A stretch of DNA of 64,000 nucleotides, taken from NCBI GenBank assembly GCA_039621445.1, contig CP154954.1, positions 11,071,229 to 11,135,228 of the forward strand, written 5' to 3'. Source of the DNA: Euglena gracilis. Taxonomy: Eukaryota; Euglenida; Euglenophyceae; Euglenales. Below are positions 42,801 through 53,024 of the stretch, in pieces. How positions within the stretch are numbered: position 1 is the first letter of the stretch; the number at the start of each line of letters is the position of its first letter. The notes under the pieces were generated by a model that saw only the letters and a list, made by a program, of their open reading frames with translations, did not search any database and had not been told where the DNA came from. The position numbers were made by a program, and so were the translations under genes.

Positions 42801-43912
42801 CAACAAAGTTACCGATTTCCGGCATTTTTGGGGGTGGCATTTTGCGCTTGTAACTGGTGCTGCAATTGCAGTAGCATGTTTGAACAGGATTCCACCTTGG
42901 CAAAAAGATGGCTCATACCATCTTGCACATGCAGAAACTTGGAATCATTCCGCGTTTCTGCTTCATGCAGTGTTTCACTGATTTGTTGGAACTTTTGTGG
43001 AAGTTGGATGAGCAAAATACTGTCCACACTTTCTCGAAAATGCTGAAGGTGTTTCCCCGCATTTTCAAAATTGTGTTGGCAATATTTGCCCATTTCCTGC
43101 AAATAATTCCAGCAATATTCCAGCTTGGTGTTGACAACCCTTTGATTGTCCTCATCAAACTGCAAAACCTTGTTAAGCATGGTTGCACATTCCGCAACGC
43201 ATTGGTGGACATGCAAAATTTGCTTGCTTAGCGGGTGATCTGCTGGGAGTTGACCGAGAATCCGGTAAACATCACCGGGGGTGAGGTTATCCCTCAAATC
43301 ATCACCATAGTCCTCCACAACGGAAACGGCACCAGAGATTTCCGGTACCACCAGACGCATATCTGGATTCCATGGCAAAGCAGGGAAAACCGCAGTTTCC
43401 GCGGGTAATCCCGGCAATTCGTGAAATGGTGTGGGGGGTGGAAATTGAGGGGGGGGTTGGAAAAAACACGGTGTTTCCACCGAGTTGCACTCCAAATTGC
43501 CCACCGGTGCTTCTACTGGGGATCTTTTGGGTGTGAACAGAGCAAAGGGCAAATACCCCTCACTTTGTTCATGGGTAACATGAGTAACCAAGTGTAAAGG
43601 TGCAAGGGGTTCATCCCCTCGCCCACTTAATGATTGGTGAACCAGGATGGAGGAAGGCATTTTGCCACCTACATCCCGCACAATCAATGACAATGATGAT
43701 GAGGAAGGCTTATTGCCCCCTTGCAACAATAAATGCGTTTCGCCTTGTGACAATGACAATTCACGCAATGTGTCTTCTTGTTGCTTGGCGAGTCGGGAAT
43801 TGGAACTTGTTTCACTCGAACCGTTCCAATCCCCGCAATCTTCATCAAGATTGGTCAATGAACTCATCAACAAGTCATAATCAAATTTGTGGTTGGGGCT
43901 TGTGCTCTGCAT
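39863..43912 (-). pseudogene. Family C gag, broken copy with two zinc knuckles
   Basis: Start ATG at 43912 gives MQSTSPNHKFDYDLLMSSL. The N-terminal third (43912-42809) and middle (42903-41083) are long coiled-coil proteins in two frames, so a frameshift lies near 42850. The capsid-like part follows (KPQWDWDPTTWRQFF near 41230; SVDLWYAKWLALASEVDELS near 40940) with another shift near 41090. Then come a CCHC knuckle CFLCNKSGHMSRECP, an Arg/Ser-rich stretch, and a second knuckle CSLCGSKDHHSSKCP (near 40130), followed by an acidic end region up to the UAG. A TAG near 40022 is a further lesion. Two knuckles and very long coiled coils distinguish it from family B gag. It should form the particle and bind the RNA. 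Confidence 0.8.
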
Positions 43913-44155
43913 CTTTTGAGATGGATAAAAAGGCAAAAACCCAAAAATTCACACAAATAAGCAGAGAAACAGGGAGCAGAAAGGTTGTATCGGCGAATAC
44001 CGAACAGAGCCTTCTGAGACCTGTATCTTTGCTTAAAGGTTGGCTAAGGGCCAGGAACAGTACTTTCACCGTGTTTCACGGCTCAGTACGATCCTCACCA
44101 CCAGTCAACCACAGAGTTTCTCTGTGTAGGACCGTAACCTAATTCTGCTACCAAG
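43913..44155 (-). other. Family C leader with primer-binding site
   Basis: 243 bases between gag ATG and the LTR. On the minus strand the first bases after the LTR read CTTGGTAGCAGAATTAGG, with a TGG at +3 as tRNA primer match. Confidence 0.65.
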
Positions 44156-44564
44156 TGTACGTCCAAGGACTTCCCTTTGACCCCTTTTGTCCCGGAAAAG
44201 CCTGTTTTGCTTTCTCCTGGTGCGCACCTACTTAGGTGAGTAAAAATCCTTGGAGTAACAAAACCCTTTTTCCCAATTCCCCTACGCTAAGGCAGAGCAC
44301 AAAGCAAGTCAATGTGAAAGGATTTTCCTTCACAGTCGTGTTCAGTCCTTTCAGAGGTTTATCCTCTTACTTCAAAACAATCAGAATGGGAAGAATAGAA
44401 TACCACCTGTGAGGAAAAGAGATCACGCGAGCACGTGTGATACGTGTCGCTAATTCCCATAGGATCTGCCACGATCGTCAGGCTGTGTTCACCACAGCCG
44501 TCAGATTGTGACGGATCCAGACTCTGCAGGTATCCTACAGAGCTGGGATCGTGCCTGGTACACA
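44156..44564 (-). repeat. Family C 5' LTR (i)
   Basis: 409 bp on the minus strand, beginning TGTGTACCAGGC and ending GTACA. The same ends are found in LTRs at 46600-46912, 50505-50935 and 56540-56854. It lies just upstream of the copy 1 leader and gag. Confidence 0.8.
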
Positions 44565-45931
44565 CCATATACCTACCCTGGGGATTGGCCATGAATCGCT
44601 AATGCGAAACACGGAACTTACCGCGATCCCTCGATTTGCGGGTGAACAACGGTATTCCTACTCCCCTGGTATGTTACCACACCCCGAATTGCGGAATCGC
44701 GACCCTTTACAATCCGAATCGCGGAATCGCGTAACACAACCATATAAGTCGCGGAACTGCGATGTACCAAATACCCATGGTACCTACGGTACCATGTGTA
44801 CCATCCCGGATGCGCATTCGCGCATGCCACCACAACAACCCTATAACAACAATTACGATGGAAATCGCGGCCCACAACGCGATTTCAAAGGCACCATTAC
44901 ATGTGCCAACACGGTGAAACCACAATGGGACGGAGATCCCACAACTTGGAAACAATTTTGGCGCGATTGGACATACTGTTGGGACTTGAAGGGTCCAACC
45001 CAAGACGGGAGCCCAAAGGTAATCAAGATGGAATTCATTGATTGCTTTCCCAAGGAAGAAAAAGATCGCGCCCGACAACTTGTGATCCGGAACCGGATTA
45101 CGTTTGATGAACTGGTTGACCAATATGCGTCAACCTGTTCAAGCCCAATTTCGCGAATTACGCTGGATAAATAATGGCGGCAATTCGCACCAACTGACCG
45201 AAAATGGAAGTCAATCGACCTTTGGTATTCCAAATGGTTGGGATTGGCTTCTGAGGTTGACGAACTGGGAGAGAATCAAATGAAAGAACAATTCGATGCG
45301 GTTCTCCTCCATTTCATTCCTTAAATTATCAAGGACATCCACCGCGAGGAACTGGCGGACAACAAACTCACACTTGAACAACGATGAAAAAACGTTTCCA
45401 AACAAATGAAACTCTCACAACTTTTGGGACAGATACAATCGGCTTACACCAGCCACCCTACCGCTGGTCTCCCTAGCAGTACAGTAAGTGCCCTACAAAA
45501 GACTTCTTCTCCAAAATCCCCACGGGGATACCGTAAACATACAAACCCCCCAAGGGGCGATACAAAAACGCGCTATGTGCGCTCACCTGACCAATCTTCT
45601 GACAAAATTTGCTTTTTGTGCAACAAATCGGGGCATACGTCCCGGGACTGCCCCCACCCTTGTACGCGAAAGCGGTATCAGAGTCCAAGGGGTTCTCAAT
45701 CCTCGCGGAGCTCTCGCTCCTCTGGATGTTCGCACAAATCTGGACAATCACAATCTTCGGGTTATCAAACAAAGGTCCTGATCACCGTTCCGCGACCGCG
45801 GACGCGATCGCGCACCACATGGTCGATCTCCCGGAACCCCCTTACAAACGTGACACAAGTCGCGATTCATCGCGATCACGTTCGCGAAGTGGATCATCTT
45901 CTTCAGGATCGTCATCCGGGAAACCGGATAA
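44565..45931 (+). pseudogene. Family C gag, plus-strand broken copy
   Basis: One frame with stops at 45172-45174 and near 45322 and 45385. It contains PTLGIGHESLMR, the capsid-like KPQWDGDPTTWKQFW, SIDLWYSKWLGLASEVDEL and the knuckle CFLCNKSGHTSRDCP (near 45610-45655). It is closely related to the minus-strand gag at 39863-43912. It starts right at the edge of LTR (i) and ends where protease sequence in the opposite orientation begins, so both edges are rearrangement joints. The N-terminal coiled-coil part is missing. Confidence 0.75.
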
Positions 45932-46599
45932 CTATGAGAGGTGCTTGGGGATGATAGGGAGGAGTATGTCCAAAAAGCATCCCAAGTCATCACCACACAT
46001 GGGGCTGTTGTCAGCAGTCATAATTTTGATGGGGTACTTGGCTTTCACCAAGAGGGAGTTAGGAATTAATCCCGTTCGAAAGAGAAGGGGGATTCGCCAC
46101 CCTGTGTCGACCAAAATTTGGCATTTGGTGGAAACATTTTGTGTTTGGATTTCCGCTTGGACGAAAAGTTCCATGGGTGGTACGCAAAGTGCAGGATCCG
46201 GTGTAAAACTGTTGTCTCTCCAACTATTCCAGGATCCCGTTCCTACTTTGCTCAGCATTCCAGGCAGAAATTTGGAGTGGGGGGTGGGGGACCCGAAAAT
46301 TTTCCGGGTACGCACCAAAAAGGCAGATGGGCAGGGAAAGTAAGGTTGATCAGGTCCTACTTCCGTCTGTTCATCAGCCCAGAGGTCCGTTCCCACAGAC
46401 CTCGGGCTCCCCTACTCCAAGTCCGATTCAGCACTTCGGCTGTCTCTCGTTTTCTTGTGTGAGTAGATAGCGCGCAATGCGCGGACCGCATTGCGGTCAT
46501 CCTCCAATGAGGATTCGGAGTTCTCATCCCCCTCCCTGCCCGAAGCCGGGGTTCCCTCCTCTAAAGACGAGATTTTGAACCCGACCTTGTGTTTTCTAT
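45932..46599 (-). pseudogene. Family C gag C-terminus, UAG and protease (inverted fragment)
   Basis: Minus-strand reading: the gag tail (EEGTPASGREGDENSES, ending DLE) is followed by UAG at 46412-46414, then an open frame from GSPRSVGTDLWADEQTEV straight through to protease CQILVDTGWRIPLLFRTGL (45932-46396). This is the cleanest view of the gag/protease border in the window, since no other lesion lies between the UAG and the active site. It is head-on with the gag fragment to its left, so an inversion or recombination joint lies near 45931. Confidence 0.75.
46412..46414 (-). promoter_or_regulatory. UAG at the gag/protease border (fragment copy)
   Basis: GAC TTG GAG TAG GGG AGC on the minus strand, with the frame open on both sides. 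See 39860-39862. Confidence 0.6.
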
Positions 46600-46912
46600 T
46601 GTGTACCAGGCGTATGCTTCTGTCCCCTCCCGTTGAAGAAGTTAGGATGGAAGCAGATCTTATTAGGATTTCCTAATGGGTGCCCGTTCTCTCTCCACAG
46701 GTGGTATTCTTCTTTATGCCTTTTCCTTCCTTTCCATCGGACCGGACTTGGTTATCCAGTCCGTCCTCCCCGCATTGCTCCGTGCTTTGCTTCTTGGGAA
46801 GTGGGAAAAGGGATTTTCTGTTACTCTGATTTTCAGTTGCCAAGTAGGTGCGCCAAGGCGAAAGCGAAGGCTTTTGGGAATTGAGAAAGGAGAATTGGGA
46901 ATCAGACGTACA
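46600..46912 (+). repeat. Family C 5' LTR (ii)
   Basis: 313 bp, TGTGTACCAGGCGTATGC...GACGTACA, followed by CTTGGTAGCAGA. It is very similar to the 3' LTR at 56540-56854 and shares ends and internal blocks with the longer LTRs (i) and (iv). Confidence 0.8.
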
Positions 46913-47145
46913 CTTGGTAGCAGATTAGGTCACGATCCTACACATACAGCCCATACAGAAAGAAACGCTATCAAGTATTACACTTGGTAGCAGATTGGTT
47001 ACGATCCTATACACACTTCACAAACAGAAAGGCTACCAGGTATTATACTTATTAGCAGATTAGGTCACGATCCTACACATACAGCCCATACAGAAAAAAA
47101 AGGCTACCAGGTATTACACTTGGTAGCAGATTGGTTCGATCCTAC
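46913..47145 (+). repeat. Tandem array of primer-binding-site-like units
   Basis: CTTGGTAGCAGATT and GATCCTA recur starting at 46913, 46983, 47048 and 47119 (spacing 70, 65 and 71). The third copy has CTTATTAGCAG. Other family C copies have only one such site after the LTR. Confidence 0.85.
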
Positions 47146-47334
47146 GCTGACTGGCAGAGGAGAGCCCCTGCACCGTTATTACACGGTCGCAGCGTCAGCT
47201 CCCGGCTTCTAGTCAACGTCTAAGCAGACGAGCAGGCTCCGGAAGGCTCTGTGCGGTATTACCCGTTACAGCCCCTCTGGTGCCAGCACAACTGCTTAGT
47301 TTTGTGGGTTTTTGCTGTTTTTGTCATCAGAAAG

Positions 47335-47756
47335 ATGCAAAGCACAGGCCCCAACCATCAATTCAATTATGCCTTATTACAGGCATCATTGCAAGACATT
47401 GACCAAGAAACAGGGGATTGGAAGCTTTTATGTGAAAGTGCTTCCAGTTCCCACGCCGATGAGGCACAATTGGTTCAATTGTCAAGATTGCAACATTTGT
47501 CATCATTGACAGTGGTCGGCGATGAGCCCTCCACTTCATTGGCTTCAGAGGCTAATGCGGCCTCTTCCGCACTCACCTTGCCACAACGGGGGTATTCGCC
47601 TCTGTCTGCGGCAATGACACCCCGGCTTCGGGCAGGGATGGGGATGAGACCACGGATACCGATTTCGACGAGGCCCGCATGGCGGTGCACGCGTTGAAAT
47701 CCGTTTATACCTTTAAAAGGCCCATAGCCGGCTATTCGGCCGGTTCAGACCTGGAG
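47335..47756 (+). pseudogene. Family C gag with large internal deletion
   Basis: Starts MQSTGPNHQFNYALLQASL, matching the N-terminus of the gag at 43912. After about 80 residues it jumps to the gag tail (TPASGRDGDETTD), so the coiled-coil, capsid-like and knuckle parts are missing. The join near 47600 is followed by a frame change. The copy ends at the UAG at 47757-47759. Together with the LTR upstream it shows the family order LTR, primer-binding region, gag, UAG, protease on the plus strand. Confidence 0.75.
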
Positions 47757-47759
47757 TAG
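47757..47759 (+). promoter_or_regulatory. UAG at the gag/protease border (third copy)
   Basis: CTG GAG TAG GGG AGC CCG, same context as the two minus-strand copies; downstream GSPRFEGTDLWADEQTEV stays in frame. Confidence 0.6.
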
Positions 47760-48303
47760 GGGAGCCCGAGATTCGAGGGCACGGACCTCTGGGCTGATGA
47801 ACAGACGGAGGTAGGACCTGATCAACCCTGCCCCCTCCCTGCCCATCTGCCTTTCTGGTCAGTACCCGGAAAATTTTCGGGTCCCCCCACTCCAACTTTC
47901 CGCTCGGAATGTTGTGCAAAGTAGGAAAGGGTTCATGGGAAGGCTGGCAAGAAATTGTATTTTCGCTAGACCCTTCACATTTTGCTTACCCCCCATGGAA
48001 CTTTTCGTCGAAGCGGAAATCAAAATACAAAATTTTTGTGCAAAAGTGAAATTTCTCATTGACACTGGTTGTCACATTGCACTGCTTTCTCGGTTCGGGT
48101 TGATACCAACACCCCTCTTGGTGCAAGCCAAGAAGCCGATCAAAATTACGACGGCTGACAACACCCCCACGTGCGGTGGTGACTTTGGATGCCTTTTGCA
48201 TATAGTCCTACACCTCATCCCCAAGCACCACTCACACCCCCCCAACCGCAGAATTCTCTGGATACCTGGGGATATGAGTCCAGAATCCATGGTTGTGACG
48301 TAA
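47760..48303 (+). pseudogene. Family C protease (third copy)
   Basis: VKFLIDTGCHIALLSRFGL with the Asp-Thr-Gly site, then KKPIKITTADNTPTCGG. A frameshift lies between the UAG and position 47914. The preceding segment is otherwise collinear with the copy at 45932-46396. Confidence 0.8.
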
Positions 48304-49215
48304 TTCTGGGATACCCCTTTTTTACGTCAGCTGGATTGCCACTCCCACGGTTTGCGCACATCACCATTCTTTTTCTTACCCCCCAAACCTTCATCACCTG
48401 TTGCGTCAACCGCGACGAACACCAATTTTTCCACACCGTTTTCGAAAAACTTTTACCCCGTTACCAACCACACCAACCAACGTTTTCCACACCGTGTGTA
48501 CCGAGAAAGTTCACCCCCTGCCCATTGACACACCAACTTCCGTTCCCCATGAGGCAGGGCAAGCGAGTAGCGGTACCCCCCTCGTTTCACTGGGTAACAA
48601 GACGAAAGCCCAAAGACCTGAAGTGATCACGGTGTCGAGTGGTCGGCCAGCTGCATTAATATCCCGTTTTCCACCAGATGTATCGCTGTCAGATACATCT
48701 GTACACCCCCCAGCAGCTTCAAAGTGCATCCCAACTTTTACACACACCCTCACCAGACCAACATGCGCGACCAGGACCACTACTCTGACACTTCCTTCCA
48801 ATGTGTGCACTGTAGGTGAATTTCCGCCCAGCCAGATTTCGATTGTGGATGTTTAGTCCAAACTCCAACACTCATCCCGATTTCGCTCACCCATACACTT
48901 GGTTGCGGATCGCAATGCGCGACCGTACACCAAGTGATCCAACAACGAGGTATTGCCTTGTTGTCTGGGACCGCGAAATCCGTGTCACACACCTCCCCCA
49001 CCTCCATCTGGCACGGTATGGACTGGGTATGCACCCATCCAACCCCTCAACCCTTCTTGGGAATGCCCCTAGGGAGTGTGGATGACACACCCTTGACCTA
49101 TGTTTGCGGATCCCTGAATTTTGTTACCGCTCTTCAACCCGCGAACCAGGTCGACACCTACGCGACGCGCGTACGGAACGCATTTAATTTTGGTCAATAC
49201 CGCATTTTGGACCAA
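48304..49215 (+). pseudogene. Family C linker, Cys-rich segment and start of methyltransferase-like domain (truncated)
   Basis: It is collinear with minus-strand 27462-26500. Recoverable segments are QCVHC, DCGCLVQTP, LGCGSQCATVH (Cys-rich) and RNAFNFGQYRILDQ, which matches WNALNFGQYRILEQ at the start of the methyltransferase-like domain. Similarity ends near 49215, before the catalytic motif and RT. Frames are broken by many stops. Confidence 0.65.
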
Positions 49216-50504
49216 AAGCCGAGAACGCTCTCCGGACGTCCACCATGGAGGTGCAGAAGTCACACACAATCGAAGGGGGGTTGAACCCCCGTGAGGTTCC
49301 TCAAGCCAAGTGCCAGCCAGGTCCACCATACAACCTCTTGAAGCGCACCTACTGACCCGAGCCTGGTGCAGTAGGAAACGAAGGGCCCGTCCACCCAATC
49401 CAGATCTCAACGACCAATCAGAATTGCGGTGATCGAGAACAGGATTACAAATCGCCTGTGCACCAGCAGCATGTCGAGATCTTTTCGCCAAGCTCACCCC
49501 TCTTACCTGTCCCCGCACCTCTCACGGACTCTTTCTTCTGTATTTAGCCTCACTCCCCTGAACTCGTCAAATCCAGTATGCTGTGCCACTGGTCGGTGGA
49601 CTCGGATCGCCCCACCACCGTTGTCAAAATGCTGCTGTCTCTTTTGCACACAATGTCCGTATTTTGGCATTGACAGCTTTACAGTTGCTCAAGTTTGACG
49701 ATTGTGTATTACGCCTGTGGCTGTGAACTATCTGCGCCGTCGACTTGGTCTATCACGTCACTCCACACTTTACAACCATTTCTGAGAGTTAGCCTACCAG
49801 TGGGAGGAGTCGGGGGTATTCCCCGTCACACTTGGCTTCTGTTTGGCCTCATCACTGCCTGCAACTCCGGTCTCCGGCAGTGCCAGCTGCCACACCAGTT
49901 TTCACTGTGGAGTTATTTTTTCTCTACTGGTGCCAATGGCTGTGCTGTGGTTGGCCCTGGCCCCCTCATGGTCCACGACGGTCATACACCGGTGGCCTGG
50001 GGATGTGCGCCTGGACGGGCCTTTTACTGGACCACTACTCCTACATGGTCATACACCACAGCTGTAGCAGTAAATGTCAGTGGCCTACGTATTTTTTGTT
50101 TTGTGCATTGTGCTGTGTTCTTTTCCCAGTGTTGTAAAACCCCGTTCATACATGGGGGGACGTGGTCCTGCCACAAACCCTCCCCATTGGGCAGTGGGGA
50201 ACCACGGGAACACTGGCTCTACTTTTTATCTTCTTCCCATCTGCCCCGCCCAATTTCCCCCAGATTTGGGACCCTCCAACTCTGAGAGGTGTGTGGCCAC
50301 AAACAAAGACCTGCATCTGTGGTAGATGCCCCCATTGTGGGACAAGGCTCTCAGAAAACTAAATGCCCCACTCCTGCCACCCATGCAGGGAAACGCGGTT
50401 TTGGCACCCCCCTGGCGACTTCCCACAGACTTCCGGACGGTTCGGTGGGGTGCGGACACTGTTGCTCGCAACCTGCTTTTCTCGGAAGAGACACCAAACC
50501 CTGG
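49216..50504. other. Unassigned stretch, no supported gene
   Basis: It matches no other part of the window that I can see. One frame of 196 codons (49695-50285) is open, rich in Trp, Cys and His, and lacks any motif; I treat it as chance. A G-rich/C-rich hairpin lies near 49275-49300. Confidence 0.45.
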
Positions 50505-50935
50505 TGTGTACCAGGCAGCCATTCTGCCATGGCACTGTGTACCAGCTTCAATGGGCTACGGCCTAAAATTTGGCTACGGCCGGGCTGTACACAGTGACAC
50601 GGTTAAACCATAAGACAAAGAGAGAATCTCAGAGCTAGCGAAAGCTTAGCGAAAGTAACTGGTTCCTAATTCAAAGGTTACAGGGTTTGGTGCTTTGCAA
50701 TTCTTTTTTAGAATTCTGAGGGCGAAGTCCCATTTGAATAGAAGTTTTAGTTCTTTCTTTTACAAAGCTCGAAAGAGCAAATATCACTTTCATATAATGG
50801 ATTGCGGTCCCAACATTTTTATTTTCCTTTGTGCTTTGCAATCAAATGGAAAAATGGAAACAAATGTTACTGTTACTCCCCCCTCGCGCTTTTCAGGAGG
50901 AAACCTTAAGTAGAAAAGCCGGGGTGGGACGTACA
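50505..50935 (+). repeat. Family C 5' LTR (iv)
   Basis: 431 bp, TGTGTACCAGGC...GACGTACA, followed by CTTGGTAGCAGAGTAGG as primer-binding region. Ends match LTRs (i) to (iii). The interior is diverged. Confidence 0.7.
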
Positions 50936-51158
50936 CTTGGTAGCAGAGTAGGTTTAACGGTCGAACGACCAAACAAAAACTCAGAAAAAGGCGTCTAAGC
51001 ACGGGCGAGGTGTCTCAGTAGCACAAGTGGCTACGGCTGCATCACAAAGCCTGTGAGCCCCCACCTTTGCTTACCTTTTTGGGTGTGTTCACACAAAGTT
51101 TTGTTATTTTTACAGTTTTTACGATTTTCACAAAAAATTTCCCAACTTTTCATCAAAA

Positions 51159-51400
51159 ATGCAAAGCGCAAATGCGAACAATGGAAACGCACCTATTAAC
51201 TGTGATTTGTTAATAGGTTCGCATCGTGGACTGCAGAATGCAGACGAAGTCGCTACGGCGACAGAAAAATTTTCCTTACAAGGGACGAATGCCCAAGTCG
51301 CTTTAGCGACACAAAATTTTTATTCACAAGGGGGGGATGCCCAAGCCGCTTCTGCGGTGGATTTTTTCCGTACAAGGGGCGGACGCCCTAGCCGCTTCGG
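51159..51400 (+). pseudogene. Family C-like gag N-terminus running into a tandem repeat
   Basis: MQSANANNGNAPINCDLL resembles MQSTSPNHKFDYDLL of family C gag. It lies about 220 bases after LTR (iv), as in the other copies. After about 30 residues it enters a repeat array and soon stops. The remaining gag is absent because minus-strand accessory ORF sequence follows. Confidence 0.55.
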
Positions 51401-51660
51401 CGGTGCCCCCCCACAACCCCCCCCCCACAACTGGGTTTTCGAACCCAAACCGCATTAGGGGTGCCCCCCCCCCTACAACAAGCCGCTTCGGCGGTGCCCC
51501 CCCCTCCAAGGGTCTTTGGACCCAAGCCGCGTCGGCGGTGACCCCCCCTCCAAGGGTCTTCGGACCCAAGCCGCTTCGGCAGTGCCCCCCCCCCGCTCCA
51601 AGGGTCTTCGGACCCAAGCCGCTTCGGCGGTCCCCCCCCCCAAGGGTCTTCGGACCCAGG
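51249..51660. repeat. Tandem repeat whose units carry small hairpins
   Basis: Units of about 48 bp contain GTCGCTACGGCGAC (51249), GTCGCTTTAGCGAC (51297), CCGCTTCTGCGG (51346), then repeated CCGCTTCGGCGG with C runs and GGGTCTTCGGACCC. Each is a short stem with a 3 to 4 base loop. Stems keep pairing although bases change. Confidence 0.7.
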
Positions 51661-51669
51661 CTGTAGTTT

Positions 51670-53024
51670 AGCCTTAGGCTTTCTGCCTTTCTCTTTCCGC
51701 TGTGGCGGAGGCGGCGTTCTGCAGGCGATTTTGGAGCAGGTTTGGCAGTTGGTGCGGTGGTATGTGGTACGTCAGGAGCTGTTGGTACCACCCGTTCAGG
51801 TGTGTGTACCACTACGGGTGTTGTCACCACTTCGGGTGTTTGGACGTCAGAAGCAGAACCAGCAGCGTCTGCTGTCAGTGCTGTGGTGGAAGCCGTAGCT
51901 TCTTGTGTGGGTTCTTCGCCAAGTCCCGTGTCACGGGGACTTCGCGTTGAAGAGGAAGACCTCGATCGCACCATTGCAACCATCGAGGCTACGCCACTCC
52001 GGACGCTTCCGAGGACACGTTCTGCAGCGCGTCCGACTTGTGGTGGTATGAGTATGAAGTCGTCTGGATCTGGATATCCACGGCTGTGAATACCGAGTGG
52101 GTATTCTCGACGTATTTGTTCACGCTCTGCACGTAGTGCTTCCATTTCTTCGTCAGTGATTGCTCGGTCACCTTCCGCACGTGCGGAGGTGGGTGGAAGC
52201 GTGTCTGACGAAGGCACTGCGGCCATTGTAGAGTCTACAGACACTTCGGCCATCGTAGGTGCTGTAGGCTCTTCGGCCACTGGAAGTTCTGTAAGTGCGT
52301 TGGGTTCCACGTCTGGTAATGGTGTTTGTGGTCTTGTCTGAGCAGGCATTGTAGCTGGCGTTTCGGCCCTTAGAGCATGTTGTACGTCGGCATCTGCGGG
52401 TTCAGACTCCACGGATGCGGAGGAGACGGAGCGTGTACTGTGTTCATTGTCTGTCCCTTCCTCCATTTCCTCATCGCTGGATGACGCAGAAGAGGAAACG
52501 GACGAAGAGTCTTAAGAGTGTACGGGAGTGTGTTCCACAGACATTGTAGGTGTAGGTGGAGGTTGTGTCAAACGTTCTTCCGAACGTTTGGTTGCAGGAT
52601 TCGCTGCTGCTTTGGCTGTTGTCGTTGTACATGATGCAGCCGTTGGAGGTTGTTCAACTGTAGACTGCGCTGCCTCGGACTCCGCCGGCTGTGGTTCAGG
52701 GAGTTTTATACGTGGTCGCAGACGGAAGTTTTGCCATCCGACAAATTTGTTTCCTCCCGATCCGCGAGGAAGCCAGTCCAGTATTGGGATGGCCAACCCA
52801 TCCTTATTTGTACGTTTGCCCTTGAAAAATGGGGCAAAGTCCTCTCTTCGGAGGGTTTCGCCAAACAGGCGTTTGATATACTTCCGTTTTCCGTCTTCGT
52901 CCCATGCAGGTCGAAGAGGGAGGTATTCTTGTGGGAGTGGTTGTTTCGGGTTGAATAAATTGTAGATTTCCAGAGCATAGCATACCCGTGCTCTCCATTG
53001 GAACGTCTGCATGTGCAGAAGCAT
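51670..53024 (-). pseudogene. Family C accessory ORF, C-terminal part (copy D2)
   Basis: Minus-strand frames 52512-53024 and 51324-52466, separated by a stop. It begins with the second conserved block (FQWRARVCYALEIYNLF, LRPAWDEDGK, FGETLRREDFAPFFKG), then a Pro/Glu/Thr/Ala-rich region containing ERVLGSVRSGVASMVAMV, the position of the hydrophobic motif seen in the other copies. Similarity to accessory sequence ends near 51670, where the hairpin repeat and a plus-strand gag start. It is a divergent subfamily compared with D1 and D3, which makes the shared blocks informative. Confidence 0.55.

Noticed and set aside
46913-47145. CRISPR-like array (repeat spacing 65-71)
   Set aside because: Spacers are also similar between units and the first unit is the primer-binding region of a retrotransposon; this is a simple tandem duplication in a eukaryotic element.
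49270-49335. tRNA-like sequence on the minus strand (GGTTCAA between G and C runs)
   Set aside because: The stem-loop has a 5-base loop, and no matching acceptor, D or anticodon arms are visible.
49695-50285. 196-codon plus-strand frame
   Set aside because: No motif, no second copy in the window, odd Trp/Cys/His composition and no initiation or gene context; not supported as a gene.
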